Shown here: positions 44,423 to 53,713 of the stretch, piece after piece
How positions within the stretch are numbered: the first letter of the stretch is position 1
Layout: each line of letters begins with the position of its first letter
Origin: Cohnella sp. OV330
GTDB lineage: Bacteria; Bacillota; Bacilli; Paenibacillales; Paenibacillaceae
DNA length: 64,000 nt
Assembly: GCF_900112065.1 (NCBI RefSeq)
Contig: NZ_FOKE01000005.1
Coordinates: 463,521-527,520 of the forward strand
Direction: 5' to 3'
Notes under the pieces: model-generated
Told to the model about the DNA's origin: nothing
Databases searched by the model: none
What the model saw: the letters and a program-made list of their open reading frames with translations, nothing else
Program-made: the position numbers and the translations under genes

Positions 44423-45976
44423 TTACTTGCCGGTGTTGCTGACCCAAATGACGTTGTCCTCGTCCTGTCCGTTCACCGGCCACCAATGGAAGCCGTCTTG
44501 ATGCAGCAGCTTGTGCGCCTGCTGCGGTCCCCAAGCGCCGGCGGAGTAGTGGGCAAGATCGGCGGCATGCTCCTGCCAGGCGGCCGCGATCGGATCGACC
44601 AGCTGCCAGGCGGCCGCAAGCTCGTCCCAACGCGTGAAGTAGGTCGAATCCCCGCGCGCCGCGTCGAAGATCAAACGTTCGTAAGCTTCCGGCGTGTTGA
44701 TGCCGACCTGGCAGCTCTGGCAGAATTCCATCGCCACGGGTTGTACGGTCATCTCGTTGCCCGGTTTTTTGGCGTTGATCCGGATGTAGATGCCCTCCAT
44801 CGGATTGACGCGAATGACCAGCAGGTTCGGCTGGAGCTGTTGACGGCTCGCGAACAGCAGGTTGCCCGGCACGTTCTTGAACTCGACGACGATCTCGGTC
44901 GACTTGACCGGGAGCCGCTTGCCCGTGCGGACATAGAACGGTACGCCCGACCACCGGAAATTGTCCACGAACAGACGCGCCGCGAAAAACGTCTCGGTCG
45001 TCGAGTCCGCGGGCACCGAATCTTCCTCGCGGTAGCCCTTCAACGCCTGGCCTCTTAGCTCGCCCGACGTGTATTGGCCGCGGATGACGCGCTCGCGCAC
45101 CTCGTCGCCGGACTTGAAGTTGCGCAGGGAGCGCAGTACCTTGACCTTCTCGTCGCGGATCGCTTCGGGATCGAGATGGCTCGGCGGCTCCATCGCGATC
45201 ATCGTCAGCATCTGCAGCATATGGTTCTGCACCATGTCGCGAAGCGCGCCGGATTTGTTGTAGTAGGCGCCGCGTTCTTCGACGCCCACCGTCTCGGATA
45301 ACGTGATCTGGACGTTCGCGATATGGTGCTTGTTCCAGAGCGGCTCGAAGAAGGCGTTCGCGAAGCGAATGACCTCGATGTTCTGCACCATTTCCTTGCC
45401 CAGGTAATGGTCGATGCGGAATACTTCATCCTCCCTGAAAACATGGCGGATCTCTTCGTTCAACTTGGACGCGGACGGGTAGTCGTAGCCGAACGGCTTT
45501 TCGATGACCAGCCTGTGCCAGCCGGCGCTCTCCAACATGCCGCCGTCGCGAAGGTTCCGGGAGACGGTGCCGAACAGTTCGGGCGCCAGCGCCAGGTAGA
45601 AAAGGCGATTGCCGGCGATCGAATAGCGCGCTTCGAGCGCCTCCGTCGACGCCTTCAGCTCGCGGAAGCCGTCCACGTTGCCGATGTCTAGCGAATGGTA
45701 CGTGAAGCGCTCCGCGAAGTCCTGCCAATCCTGGCCCTCCCCGATCTTGTAGCGGCAAAACTCCTTGATCGATTCGAGGACGTCTTCGCGGAATTGCGCG
45801 TCCGTGCGCGGACGCCGAGCGAGGCCGACGATGGCGAACTTGTCGCCTAGTTTGCCTTCGCGGTAGAGGCTGTACAAAGCCGGGAACAGCTTGCGGCGAG
45901 CCAGATCGCCCGTCGCGCCGAAGATAAAGTAGACCGCGCCGTCCGCGGTTACGTTGTCGATCAATTGGTCCGTCAT
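44423..45976 (-). CDS. zwf: Glucose-6-phosphate 1-dehydrogenase
   Basis: First enzyme of the oxidative pentose phosphate pathway, making NADPH. 517 residues. NADP loop IFGATGDLARRKLFPALY (about residues 18-35), substrate-binding signature RIDHYLGKEMVQN (about 178-190), and EKPFGYD (about 159). The full length is in keeping with the family (about 490-515). ATG start overlaps no other gene. It is not near 6-phosphogluconate dehydrogenase or edd/eda genes. Confidence 0.96.
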   Translation of the reverse strand: MTDQLIDNVTADGAVYFIFGATGDLARRKLFPALYSLYREGKLGDKFAIVGLARRPRTDAQFREDVLESIKEFCRYKIGEGQDWQDFAERFTYHSLDIGNVDGFRELKASTEALEARYSIAGNRLFYLALAPELFGTVSRNLRDGGMLESAGWHRLVIEKPFGYDYPSASKLNEEIRHVFREDEVFRIDHYLGKEMVQNIEVIRFANAFFEPLWNKHHIANVQITLSETVGVEERGAYYNKSGALRDMVQNHMLQMLTMIAMEPPSHLDPEAIRDEKVKVLRSLRNFKSGDEVRERVIRGQYTSGELRGQALKGYREEDSVPADSTTETFFAARLFVDNFRWSGVPFYVRTGKRLPVKSTEIVVEFKNVPGNLLFASRQQLQPNLLVIRVNPMEGIYIRINAKKPGNEMTVQPVAMEFCQSCQVGINTPEAYERLIFDAARGDSTYFTRWDELAAAWQLVDPIAAAWQEHAADLAHYSAGAWGPQQAHKLLHQDGFHWWPVNGQDEDNVIWVSNTGK

Positions 45977-46242
45977 GTGTTCGTCAACTCTCTATGCGGT
46001 AGGATAGCGTTCGCCCGAGCTCCGGCCGGATCGCCGCAGCTTCTGTCGGACTGCATCGCTTTAAAGCCCAATTTTGACCCGTACTCATGCACAGTAGTTT
46101 ATCATAATTGACTTCGCTAAGCTATTCTTTTGGCGTTTTTTGACAACTGTCCTGCCGGTGTTTCAAGCGCATGCGGATCGGGTAATTCAGCATAACTTTT
46201 AGAATAGGGAAAATCGGCCGAATGCCAAGGAGGTCAGCGATT

Positions 46243-46776
46243 ATGGCCATACGTTTCAACAGCTTGTACGGTCCCGCGCGTCTTACGTCCCGGGTAACCC
46301 CCGTCAACAGAGTGACGCCGCTCTTGCCGTTCCAGGATGTACTCGACGAGGAATCGTACCGGTACGTTCGCGACGAAGACGATACGCGACGCGCGCCTGT
46401 ACCTGCTCCGCTGCCTTCTCACGTCAAGCGCGCCGCCCAAGCCGCCTCGTCCGTCGTGAAGCAGGCGATCGAAGTGAACTACGCGGTAGACAAAGTGTAC
46501 GCAAGTCCGTCCGACGCCGCGATGACCGAGCTTCAGGACAAGGCCGAGAGCCTGAGCCGAAGTCTCCAAGCCGAGCAAGAGCTTCAGCTCGATCCGGGTA
46601 TCGGAGAGCGCCTCTCGGCCGCTTATTCGCCCATGGGCTGGCGCAGGGTCGCCGAACCTTTGGCCGAGCAAGCCCCTTGGCGGATGATTCCCATCCGCGA
46701 AGCGATCTATACCGATCAGATGCAGCTGCAGTCCCTGTATCCCGATACCGGCCTGCTGCTCAGCGCGGAAGCTTGA
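46243..46776 (+). CDS. Hypothetical protein, 177 residues
   Basis: Not recognised. Begins MAIRFNSLYGPARLTSR at the ATG 46243, with AAGGAGGT 8 bases upstream; the longer frame is rejected. The middle (about residues 60-125) is helical and alanine-rich with VKRAAQAASSVVKQAIEV and then LQDKAESLSRSLQAEQEL, possibly coiled. No signal peptide or membrane span. The start resembles small flagellin-like or assembly proteins in composition only. Followed by a terminator, so it is monocistronic. Confidence 0.72.
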   Translation: MAIRFNSLYGPARLTSRVTPVNRVTPLLPFQDVLDEESYRYVRDEDDTRRAPVPAPLPSHVKRAAQAASSVVKQAIEVNYAVDKVYASPSDAAMTELQDKAESLSRSLQAEQELQLDPGIGERLSAAYSPMGWRRVAEPLAEQAPWRMIPIREAIYTDQMQLQSLYPDTGLLLSAEA

Positions 46777-46788
46777 ATATGATCTTGT

Positions 46789-46827
46789 AAAAGGGACGTT
46801 GCGGCGATATGCTGCGCGTCCCTTTTT
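46789..46827 (+). terminator. Terminator after the 177-residue protein gene
   Basis: AAAAGGGACG (46789-46798) / CGTCCCTTTTT (46817-46827) with an 18-base inner part that also folds. T-run on the plus strand, A-run on the other side; can serve the convergent gene too. Confidence 0.8.
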
Positions 46828-46845
46828 GCGAAGACGAACAAATCG

Positions 46846-48534
46846 CTAGATCCCCTCGGCGTAGTCGGCCAAGCTGAGCGTAGCCTCATTCAACTTGCGC
46901 AGCGGCATCTCCTCCGCGGTCGCCGCCAGTTCGAGCCGGTCTCCGTCCAGCGTCTCATAGACGACGCCAAACGCATCGCCGAACGCCCCCTCGCCCTTCC
47001 AAGACGGCCCCCGACCCACCATCAGATCGGCATAGGCACGCAGCAAACCATTGGGACCGATGCTCTGAGCGACGATGCCCAACCGCTTCGCCGCCTGCCC
47101 CGCGTCGGCCGACTCGACGACGAAGCCGTGACGGCCGGGTGCGCCCTCGCAGTCAAAGCGGCTCGCCGACTCGACCGCCCTGCAGTCCCCGAACAGATAA
47201 ACAGTCAGCAGCACGCCGGACGCGTACCCGAACCACGCTCTTTCCCGGAAGATCCACTCGCCCTTCGGCAGGATGCCTGCTATTCCTGCTTCCGCCTTCG
47301 GGTACAGCGCGATCGCCGTCGCGCGGTGAAAAAACGTTTCTCCGCCTTCCGACGCATGACGCGGATCGCCCGGCGAATACCCGTCTCCGCACGGGAAAAA
47401 GTAGAGCCTGTTCGCGCCCTCGACGGCGGAGAGCGGCAACGTCACTTCCCAGCGATGCTGCTCGTTGTCGAACTCGGCCGCCCGTTCGAGCAGGCCGCCG
47501 ACCGCGAATCCGCTCGTGCGGAATAAATAGCTATGCAGCGGCGCCCGCGCTTCGCCCACAGGATGGATACGCCGCTTCGTCTCCGTTGTCGCGGACCGAT
47601 CCAACGCCGCCTGCCTGGCGGTTGCCGGCGCCTCGTGCAACAGGAAGCCCGCATATTCGACCCGCGGCAGCGAATCCGGCAGCGCGAAGTCGCCGAATTG
47701 CACATAATCGAAGGCGACATTGCCATCTCGCGGCAGGTCGGCAGGCAGGCTGCGCATTCGCCCTCCCGCCCAGGCACCGCCCAGATAATGCCGCGCGCGA
47801 TAAGTCCAGAGCGCATCCAGCAGTTCGGCGGCCTCCGAACGGACGGCCGGGTCCTTTACAACGTCTTTGACGCACACGAACGCTTGAACCCAGTGCCAGA
47901 ACCACGGCAGGGCGCCGTATTCCGCCATGCCTTGCGCCCTCACGCGCGCCAGGGTCAAGCGCAGGTCGCGTAAACCCGCTTCCAATAGCTCCGAATCTTC
48001 ATATCGATCGCCGAGCAGCAGCTTCGTGGCCGTATACTTGGCCTCGTGATGGCCGAAGGTCCGCTGCGCGACCCGGTAGTAGGCGCTGCCGTACAGTCTG
48101 TCGATCGCCTTCGCGACAGCCTGGGCGAGCGTCTGCTCCATCTCCGCGCCATAGCGGTCCGCGAACCAGATCAAGAGGCAGCCCATCAGCTCGGCGGGCA
48201 GCGGATTGATCGGCGCTAGCCGAGGCTCGGGGTGCAGGCCAAGCGGCCAATGGCCGTATGTGGCGCTGCCGGGATCTCCATCTTGAAGCGCCAGTACCTT
48301 CAGCAGTACGCCGGACGCCAGTTCTTTGCCCGCCTGCCGGTCGCAGGGAGCCTCGACTTCCGGATCGCCGCAGATCGCGAACAGGGCCGACGCCGCGTAA
48401 AAATTGTTCCTGATATCCCCATGCGTCCACAATCCGCTATCCAGCAGCGGCTCCGACCAGGCAGCAGTCGCCGCCTTCAGCCGCACTTCCGCCAATCGCG
48501 ATTTCATCTCCGTCACGCTTCGCACGCTCCCCAT
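46846..48534 (-). CDS. Hypothetical 562-residue protein, probable helical-toroid fold
   Basis: Not recognised. No signal peptide. The N-terminal about 250 residues are helical with W/H/G-rich loops (SGLWTHGDIRNNFYAASALF, TYGHWPLGLHPEPRLAPINP, ALPWFWHWVQAFVCVKD), the pattern of an alpha/alpha toroid such as in glycosidases and lyases. The C-terminal half is beta-rich. ATG has GGAG 11 bases upstream. The order in the region suggests a role in carbohydrate metabolism, but that is inference. Alternative downstream starts (GTG, ATG in MKSRLAEVRL) exist. Confidence 0.7.
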   Translation of the reverse strand: MGSVRSVTEMKSRLAEVRLKAATAAWSEPLLDSGLWTHGDIRNNFYAASALFAICGDPEVEAPCDRQAGKELASGVLLKVLALQDGDPGSATYGHWPLGLHPEPRLAPINPLPAELMGCLLIWFADRYGAEMEQTLAQAVAKAIDRLYGSAYYRVAQRTFGHHEAKYTATKLLLGDRYEDSELLEAGLRDLRLTLARVRAQGMAEYGALPWFWHWVQAFVCVKDVVKDPAVRSEAAELLDALWTYRARHYLGGAWAGGRMRSLPADLPRDGNVAFDYVQFGDFALPDSLPRVEYAGFLLHEAPATARQAALDRSATTETKRRIHPVGEARAPLHSYLFRTSGFAVGGLLERAAEFDNEQHRWEVTLPLSAVEGANRLYFFPCGDGYSPGDPRHASEGGETFFHRATAIALYPKAEAGIAGILPKGEWIFRERAWFGYASGVLLTVYLFGDCRAVESASRFDCEGAPGRHGFVVESADAGQAAKRLGIVAQSIGPNGLLRAYADLMVGRGPSWKGEGAFGDAFGVVYETLDGDRLELAATAEEMPLRKLNEATLSLADYAEGI

Positions 48535-48580
48535 TACTGGTTAATCTCCGCCGAGCGGATTCGGGACTCTGGGCTGCGCT

Positions 48581-48835
48581 GTTTGAACGGTATCCCTTTC
48601 GCTCAGGTAGAGCTGTTTTACTCGTTTGAACAGTTTCCCTTTCAATCAGGCAAAGCTTCTTTCCTCTTCTTTTAACGATATCCCTTTCGCACAGGAACCA
48701 ACTTGATCGAAATCAGATAATAACCGATGCCTTCCCCCACGTTGGTCTCATGTCCCTGTTCGAAGGGGATATCGTTTAAACGCCGCGAACTGCGAATGAA
48801 GACCGCTTCCTGACGCAAGGGGATACGGTTCAAAG
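48581..48835. repeat. Cluster of five 27-nt intergenic repeats
   Basis: Three forward copies (48581-48607, 48624-48650, 48669-48695) and two inverted copies (48755-48781, 48809-48835) of a 27-nt motif. The core reads GTTTgAACGgTATCCCyTTC, followed by a short variable piece and CAGG. Forward copies step by 43 and 45 bases, and the third and fourth copies can pair to form a long hairpin with 59 bases between. Copies are diverged (3-6 changes). The repeat lies between the hypothetical toroid gene and the EAL gene. Not a CRISPR: repeats are degenerate, orientation mixed and spacers uneven. Confidence 0.75.
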
Positions 48836-49049
48836 GCTCTGCCGCCTGCATAAACTTCCAAGTCGAGCACGATAGCCCGCCAGCCAGCCAGCCCTACCTT
48901 TCTCCAATCGCCTTCGCAACGTCTCACATTAATTCTTCTACGCCACGGTCGCCGTCTCCTTCGAAAGCGAATGCTACCCGTAGCTAAAGTAGCTGCAGCT
49001 AGTGACAGTTCGCACGAATGCCAGACGAGTCCCCGGCCCTGGTCTGATA
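48836..49049. other. Intergenic stretch with no recognised gene
   Basis: Contains no coding frame with a ribosome binding site; I see short CCAGCC direct repeats near 48884-48896 and nothing else. Confidence 0.5.
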
Positions 49050-49080
49050 ATAAATATACCGTCACTCCCGGTGACGGTAT
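49050..49080 (-). terminator. Terminator after the EAL-domain gene
   Basis: Perfect stem ATACCGTCAC (49056-49065) / GTGACGGTAT (49071-49080), 5-base loop. On the minus strand a T-rich tail (TATTTATTAT) follows. 43 bases after the stop. Confidence 0.85.
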
Positions 49081-49122
49081 TCGATCTTTGCACTTTAATA
49101 TTGACTTGAGGATCCGCGCTTG

Positions 49123-50313
49123 TTAACGCCGATCGTCAGCCATCGGTCCCGGCCGGCCGAGCAGGTAACCTTGGGCATAAGGAACCCCCATCGAGACCAG
49201 CTTGTCCAGCTCCTGCTGCGTCTCCACCCCCTCGGCGATCAGTCCGATGCCCATTCGGTCGGCGGCTTCGACGAGCGTGCCGAGCATATGTTCTTTGAAC
49301 GTATCCGCATGCAAGCCGCTGACGATCGATCGGTCCACCTTGATGAAGTCCGGTCTCAGCTCGACGATCGACAGCAAGGAGGAGTAACCAGCCCCGACAT
49401 CGTCGATGGCGATCTTATAGCCTTGGCTCCGGTAATGCGCCAGCACGCGCTGCACCGAACCGAAGTCCCGGATGCTCGATCGCTCCGTGATCTCGAAGAC
49501 GACCTGATCCGGCGTCAGCCCGTGCGACTCGAGCAGCGCCAGCGTCTTCCAGGGCGCGAACTGCGGCGCGTCGATGATGCGGGGAGACAGGTTCAAGAAC
49601 AGCTTCTGCTCCTTCGCGAGGCCGGCGCTGCCCGAGATGGCCCGCTCCCTGGCAAGGCGGTCGAGCGCATAATCCTTGCCTGCGCGTTCCGCGAATTCGA
49701 ACAACGGCAGCGGCCCGCTAAAGACGTCGGAGTCCATCGGCCTCGACAGCGCCTCGTAACCCAACGGCCGACGCTCGCGAATGTCCACGATCGGCTGATA
49801 GACGGAACGCAGCGCCTGATTTTCCAGCAGCCGCTCCAATTCGCCGAGCCGGAGCGCGTCGTCCAGCGCGTCCTCGTGCTGCCCGCTCTGCATCGCCTCA
49901 CGCGCCATCTCATGCAGCTTGCGCCCGGTCGCCTCTCCTCGCTTGAATTCGCCGAACGCGCAGCCTGCGCGAAGCGACGGCATGCCGGGCAGCTCCTCCG
50001 TCAGCGCCGGCTCCAGCAGCCGCTGCTTGTACATCCTCGCGGACAGCATCAGCTCGCGTCTGAAGCGGCCCGGCTCCTCCTGCTTGGCCGCGCAGAAAAA
50101 GAGCATCAGGTCGTTATGCAGCCACTTCGCCGCGTACGGCATGGCCGACTCCGAGAAGCTTTCCTGGAGCAGCTCCTCCGCCCTCTTTTTCCACCTCGCC
50201 TCCACTAGCGAAGCTGCGCTCCCCGCAGCGCCGCTCCAATAGAAGTACAGCAGGGCCGCCTCTCTGTCCGCTACCCTGGAAATGCCCGGCCCCGGATACG
50301 TTCCCAACGCCAT
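49123..50313 (-). CDS. EAL-domain cyclic-di-GMP phosphodiesterase
   Basis: 396 residues. The N-terminal about 150 residues are helical and unassigned. The EAL domain (about 160-390) keeps the catalytic set: YEALSRP (EAL motif), NLSP (Asn ligand), EITE, DDVGAGYSS (the loop-6 Asp-Asp), KVDRS (general base Lys region), AEGVET and QGYLLGRP. All are present, so an active PDE is likely. ATG at 50313 has GAAGGAGGAG upstream; a longer frame is rejected. It is 22 bases downstream of the GGDEF gene, so synthesis and breakdown are made from one transcript. Confidence 0.9.
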   Translation of the reverse strand: MALGTYPGPGISRVADREAALLYFYWSGAAGSAASLVEARWKKRAEELLQESFSESAMPYAAKWLHNDLMLFFCAAKQEEPGRFRRELMLSARMYKQRLLEPALTEELPGMPSLRAGCAFGEFKRGEATGRKLHEMAREAMQSGQHEDALDDALRLGELERLLENQALRSVYQPIVDIRERRPLGYEALSRPMDSDVFSGPLPLFEFAERAGKDYALDRLARERAISGSAGLAKEQKLFLNLSPRIIDAPQFAPWKTLALLESHGLTPDQVVFEITERSSIRDFGSVQRVLAHYRSQGYKIAIDDVGAGYSSLLSIVELRPDFIKVDRSIVSGLHADTFKEHMLGTLVEAADRMGIGLIAEGVETQQELDKLVSMGVPYAQGYLLGRPGPMADDRR

Positions 50314-50335
50314 CGTGTCTCCTCCTTCAGCCGTC

Positions 50336-51814
50336 TTATGCCCGTTCTTCGTATGTTGCTGCGAACGCCTCGATGACGGCGTACGCGCTTCCCGGCAGTT
50401 CTTTGGCTTTTTTCTTGCATGCCGCGGCCAATCGCGACAGTTCCTCGTGACTGACGGTCCCCGAACCGTCCCAACGGATAACGGCAATCGACAGCGATAC
50501 GCCAGGCTGCTGAACCGCGCCGCCATGCCTGTCCAGCACCGTCGTCGGGCGAGCCGTGCCGTACATCGGATCGACGCCGGCGTGGAACCGGTCGATGAAG
50601 GCGCGGCAGCGCGCTTCGGGATCGGGACGGTCGCTGATCGAGATAAAGTCGTCTCCCCCGATATGGCCCAGGAAATGATCGCTTCCGTCCTCCTGGTTCA
50701 GGCCCCCGTCGAGCACGGAAGCCGTATAACGGATCATATCGTCCCCGGCGCTATAGCCGTAGCTGTCGTTGAACCATTTAAAATAATCCAGATCCGCGTA
50801 ATAAACACTGAACGGCTTGCGCATTTTGATGCGGGCTTCGATCTCCCGGCGGATGATATCCCCGCCAGGCAGTCCCGTAAGCGGGTTCACGCGCCGCGCC
50901 GCTTCGGCTTGCAGCGAAGCGAACGATTCGAGCAGCGCCTTGACGGTGACGCCGCCTACATACCTGCCCTGCTCGGTTACGATGACCGTATCGTAAAGCT
51001 GCGAGTCCGAACGATCCATGGCCAGACGGGCGACGGCTTCCACCTGCATGTCCGCATCCGCGACGAGCGGCGCGTTCTCCATGATCTTGTCGATCGTCCG
51101 GTTCCAATACAGCGGCATGCCAAACTTGGACGCTAACATCCGGTTCAGCCGGTCCCGCGTGATCAGTCCGCGCGGCTGTCCCGCGATCACGACGACGATG
51201 CTGTGGCTGTCCGGCTGTTCCTCGAACCACTCGGCGGCGGCCGAGACCGGCGTCTCGGGGGGCATGGCCGCCATCGCGGTCGCTAGCCGTCCGACCGTGA
51301 GTCCCGGCTCGCCCTCCGACCACGGTTCGGCCGCTTTGGCATCTGCCGTCTTTTTCGACGGCTTCACTGACGGCTCCGGAACTCTGGCTTTGGCTTCCGA
51401 CAGCGATTTGTACGCGAGCGCGCCGGCCTCCAGCATGCCCTCCAGGAGCAGCTGCTCGGCGCTGTGTCCCTGGGCTCTCGGAGGCAGCAGGATATAGCCG
51501 AAGCCGATCGCGGCATCGTCACCCATATCCTCTGCGACGATGCCGCGAAGCTGCGCCTCGAGTTCGGGCCGGACGGCTTTCCGCCGGTTTTCGTCTTCCG
51601 GCAGCCGCACGGCCAGCAGCAGCAGACGCTCTCCTTGCCAGCCCCATAGGATCTGGGAACGGCCTTCCATCCAATGCTTCAGCTTTTTCTTCGGCCAGGT
51701 CGCTCTGTCGGGACCAAGCCGCCCTGCCAGCATGCCGACGTTTCCCTCGCGGGAGCCTCCGACGATCGTCCTGATGCATGCCGGATTCAGTAGACTTTTT
51801 ACCCATTTGCTCAT
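50336..51814 (-). CDS. CBS-GGDEF protein with GGDDF active site
   Basis: 492 residues. N-terminal about 165 residues unassigned; residues about 180-300 look like a pair of CBS domains (nucleotide sensing); the GGDEF domain follows (LTGLPGGDIIRREIE, then DLDYFKWFNDSYGYSAGD). The signature is GGDDF (HIGGDDFISI), a conservative variant of GG(D/E)EF that may retain activity. ATG at 51814 has GGAGG 8 bases upstream. Followed by the EAL gene. No membrane span, so both act in the cytosol. Confidence 0.87.
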   Translation of the reverse strand: MSKWVKSLLNPACIRTIVGGSREGNVGMLAGRLGPDRATWPKKKLKHWMEGRSQILWGWQGERLLLLAVRLPEDENRRKAVRPELEAQLRGIVAEDMGDDAAIGFGYILLPPRAQGHSAEQLLLEGMLEAGALAYKSLSEAKARVPEPSVKPSKKTADAKAAEPWSEGEPGLTVGRLATAMAAMPPETPVSAAAEWFEEQPDSHSIVVVIAGQPRGLITRDRLNRMLASKFGMPLYWNRTIDKIMENAPLVADADMQVEAVARLAMDRSDSQLYDTVIVTEQGRYVGGVTVKALLESFASLQAEAARRVNPLTGLPGGDIIRREIEARIKMRKPFSVYYADLDYFKWFNDSYGYSAGDDMIRYTASVLDGGLNQEDGSDHFLGHIGGDDFISISDRPDPEARCRAFIDRFHAGVDPMYGTARPTTVLDRHGGAVQQPGVSLSIAVIRWDGSGTVSHEELSRLAAACKKKAKELPGSAYAVIEAFAATYEERA

Positions 51815-51954
51815 GGTAGCCGCCTCCGCTGACAACCTGCTTCTTACCTATTGTAGTCCTGAATCGTTAACGCAAGGTAATATTTACCGTCAGAAAATAA
51901 AAAAAATTGTCGATCACGGTCGAACTTCGAACTTGAGGCGCGCATTTGAGCATT

Positions 51955-51993
51955 AAAAAACCGCATGCAGCGCACGTGGCGCGGTTCATGCGG
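51955..51993 (-). terminator. Terminator after the Lia operon
   Basis: CCGCATG (51961-51967) / CATGCGG (51987-51993), then a run of T on the minus strand; 24 bases after the liaR stop. Confidence 0.75.
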
Positions 51994-52016
51994 CTTCTTT
52001 GTTTTCGGATGGCAGG

Positions 52017-52670
52017 CTATTCGGCCAACCCGTTGCGGTGCGCGTAGATCGCCGCTTGGGTACGATCCTCGACGCCGAGTTTGCTGAACATATTGGTGAG
52101 ATGGTACTTTACCGTCTTGATGCCGATGAACAGCTCGTCCGCGATCTCTTGATTGGACTTGCCCTGCGCGATCAGTTGAAGCACTTCCATCTCCCGGTCC
52201 GTCAGTTCCTCGTGAGGCTGGGCTTCGGTCTGCGCAGGCCGTCTGAACCGGTTCATCATCTTGGAGGCGACCTGCGACTCGAGCACGGATTGACCGCGGG
52301 CCGCAGCCCGGATCGCGTCCGCGATCTCGCTCGCCCTCGACGTCTTGAGCAGGTAGCTGAACGCGCCCGCCTCGATGACGGGATACATTTTCTCGTCGTC
52401 GAGAAAGCTCGTCAGTACGATGACGCGGCACTCCGGCTGCTGCTCGAGCAGACGGCGCGTGGTCTCGATGCCGTCCATGCCTTCCATGACCAGGTCCATC
52501 AGCACGACGTCCGGGTCATATGCTTTTGCGAGCCGCAGACCGTCTTGGCCGTTGCCGGCCTCTCCCACCACTTCGATACCTTCTTCGGTCCCCAGCACGG
52601 CGGCCAGTCCGATTCTCACCATCTCGTGATCATCGACCAGCAGCACTTTGATCGGCTGTTGCTCCGCCAT
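52017..52670 (-). CDS. liaR: LiaR response regulator (NarL/LuxR type)
   Basis: 217-residue activator of the envelope stress response. Receiver with DD near residue 12-13, phosphoacceptor in VVLMDLVMEGMDG (about Asp 59), Lys in YLLKTSR. The C-terminal LuxR helix-turn-helix is ELTDREMEVLQLIAQGKSNQEI ... VKYHLTNMFSKL. Overlaps liaS by 41 bases, a firm sign of coupling. Last gene of the seven-gene unit. Confidence 0.93.
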   Translation of the reverse strand: MAEQQPIKVLLVDDHEMVRIGLAAVLGTEEGIEVVGEAGNGQDGLRLAKAYDPDVVLMDLVMEGMDGIETTRRLLEQQPECRVIVLTSFLDDEKMYPVIEAGAFSYLLKTSRASEIADAIRAAARGQSVLESQVASKMMNRFRRPAQTEAQPHEELTDREMEVLQLIAQGKSNQEIADELFIGIKTVKYHLTNMFSKLGVEDRTQAAIYAHRNGLAE

Positions 52671-53700
52671 CTTCCCACCCTCTCTCTTCCGTCATGATCG
52701 GCACCCGGATCTCGATGCGCGTGCCCTTGCCGGGCGCGCTGGCGATGTTCAGGGAACCGCCGAGCTCGTTCACCCGTTCTTCCATGCTGACGATCCCGTA
52801 AGAAGCATGCTTCTTCTCCTGGTTGAGATCGAAGCCGACGCCGTCGTCCCGGATCGCCAGTCTGACGGTGTCTCCTCTTCTATGTAAGGCGATGTCCATC
52901 TTGTTCGCGCGGGCGTGACGGAGCGTGTTGGACAGCGCTTCTTGCACCATGCGGAACAGATGGTTCTCGATGCCTTTGTTGAGCGGCAGGTCTTCGTCCA
53001 TATCGAGCGAGATATCGATGTCGACTTTGGTCCGCATCTCCTTCACCAGCTCGGGCACCGCCTGGGACAGCCGCTTGCCCTCCAGATGGACGGGGCGCAG
53101 GTGCAGCAGCAGCGCCCTCATCTCGGACTGCGCGACCGACGACATCTCCTCGATGAGGGCGATCTGCCGCCTTGCCCGCTCGAAGTCCTGGTCCATCGTC
53201 CGCCCGACGGCGGTAGCCGTCATGGAGATGGCGAACAACTGCTGACTGACCGCGTCGTGCAGCTCGCGCGCGAGCCGTTGCCGCTCCTCGACGACCGCGC
53301 TCATGCGCGCCTTGGCCGCAAGCTCGGTATTGTTGGTCGACAGACGCTGCAGCGAGGCGACTTGCTCTTCCCACTTGCGGCTGAAGCGAACGAGCTGTTC
53401 GGCGAGCAGCCCGATCTCGTCCTTGCCCATGTTCGGCTGCGGCTGCACCGGGCTGCCCCGCTCCATCAGCAGCAGCGTATGCCGCATCTGCTCGATGCGG
53501 CTGCGCGTAGGCAGGCTTCTGAACAGACCGAAGCCGACGCCCGCTACGATGAGGACGCCGACTGCGGTGAGGCCGAAGGTGATGACGGTCGACCAGGACT
53601 CGAACGGAGCCGCGAGGCCCTGGCTTTCCAACAGGTAAATGACGACGAAGCCGATCCCGAGGGAGAACAGAACAGCTTCGCCGATATGACGCCAGACCAT
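52630..53700 (-). CDS. liaS: LiaS sensor histidine kinase
   Basis: 356 residues. Two N-terminal membrane helices with a short loop, HAMP, then the LuxR-type histidine-kinase box LARELHDAVSQQLFAISMTA (phosphorylated His, about residue 155) and the ATPase motifs VQEALSNTLRHARANKMD and IRDDGVGFD. Intramembrane-sensing type, in line with LiaS control by LiaF. 13 bases after liaF. Confidence 0.92.
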   Translation of the reverse strand: MVWRHIGEAVLFSLGIGFVVIYLLESQGLAAPFESWSTVITFGLTAVGVLIVAGVGFGLFRSLPTRSRIEQMRHTLLLMERGSPVQPQPNMGKDEIGLLAEQLVRFSRKWEEQVASLQRLSTNNTELAAKARMSAVVEERQRLARELHDAVSQQLFAISMTATAVGRTMDQDFERARRQIALIEEMSSVAQSEMRALLLHLRPVHLEGKRLSQAVPELVKEMRTKVDIDISLDMDEDLPLNKGIENHLFRMVQEALSNTLRHARANKMDIALHRRGDTVRLAIRDDGVGFDLNQEKKHASYGIVSMEERVNELGGSLNIASAPGKGTRIEIRVPIMTEERGWEDGGATADQSAAGR

Positions 53701-53713
53701 TGTTCGCTCCTCC

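Noticed and set aside
46122..46307. 61-codon minus-strand frame upstream of the 177-residue protein gene
   Set aside because: No ribosome binding site; overlaps the start of a better-supported plus-strand gene.
48581..48835. CRISPR array reading of the 27-nt repeats
   Set aside because: Copies are degenerate, inverted in part, and spaced unevenly; no cas gene in the window.
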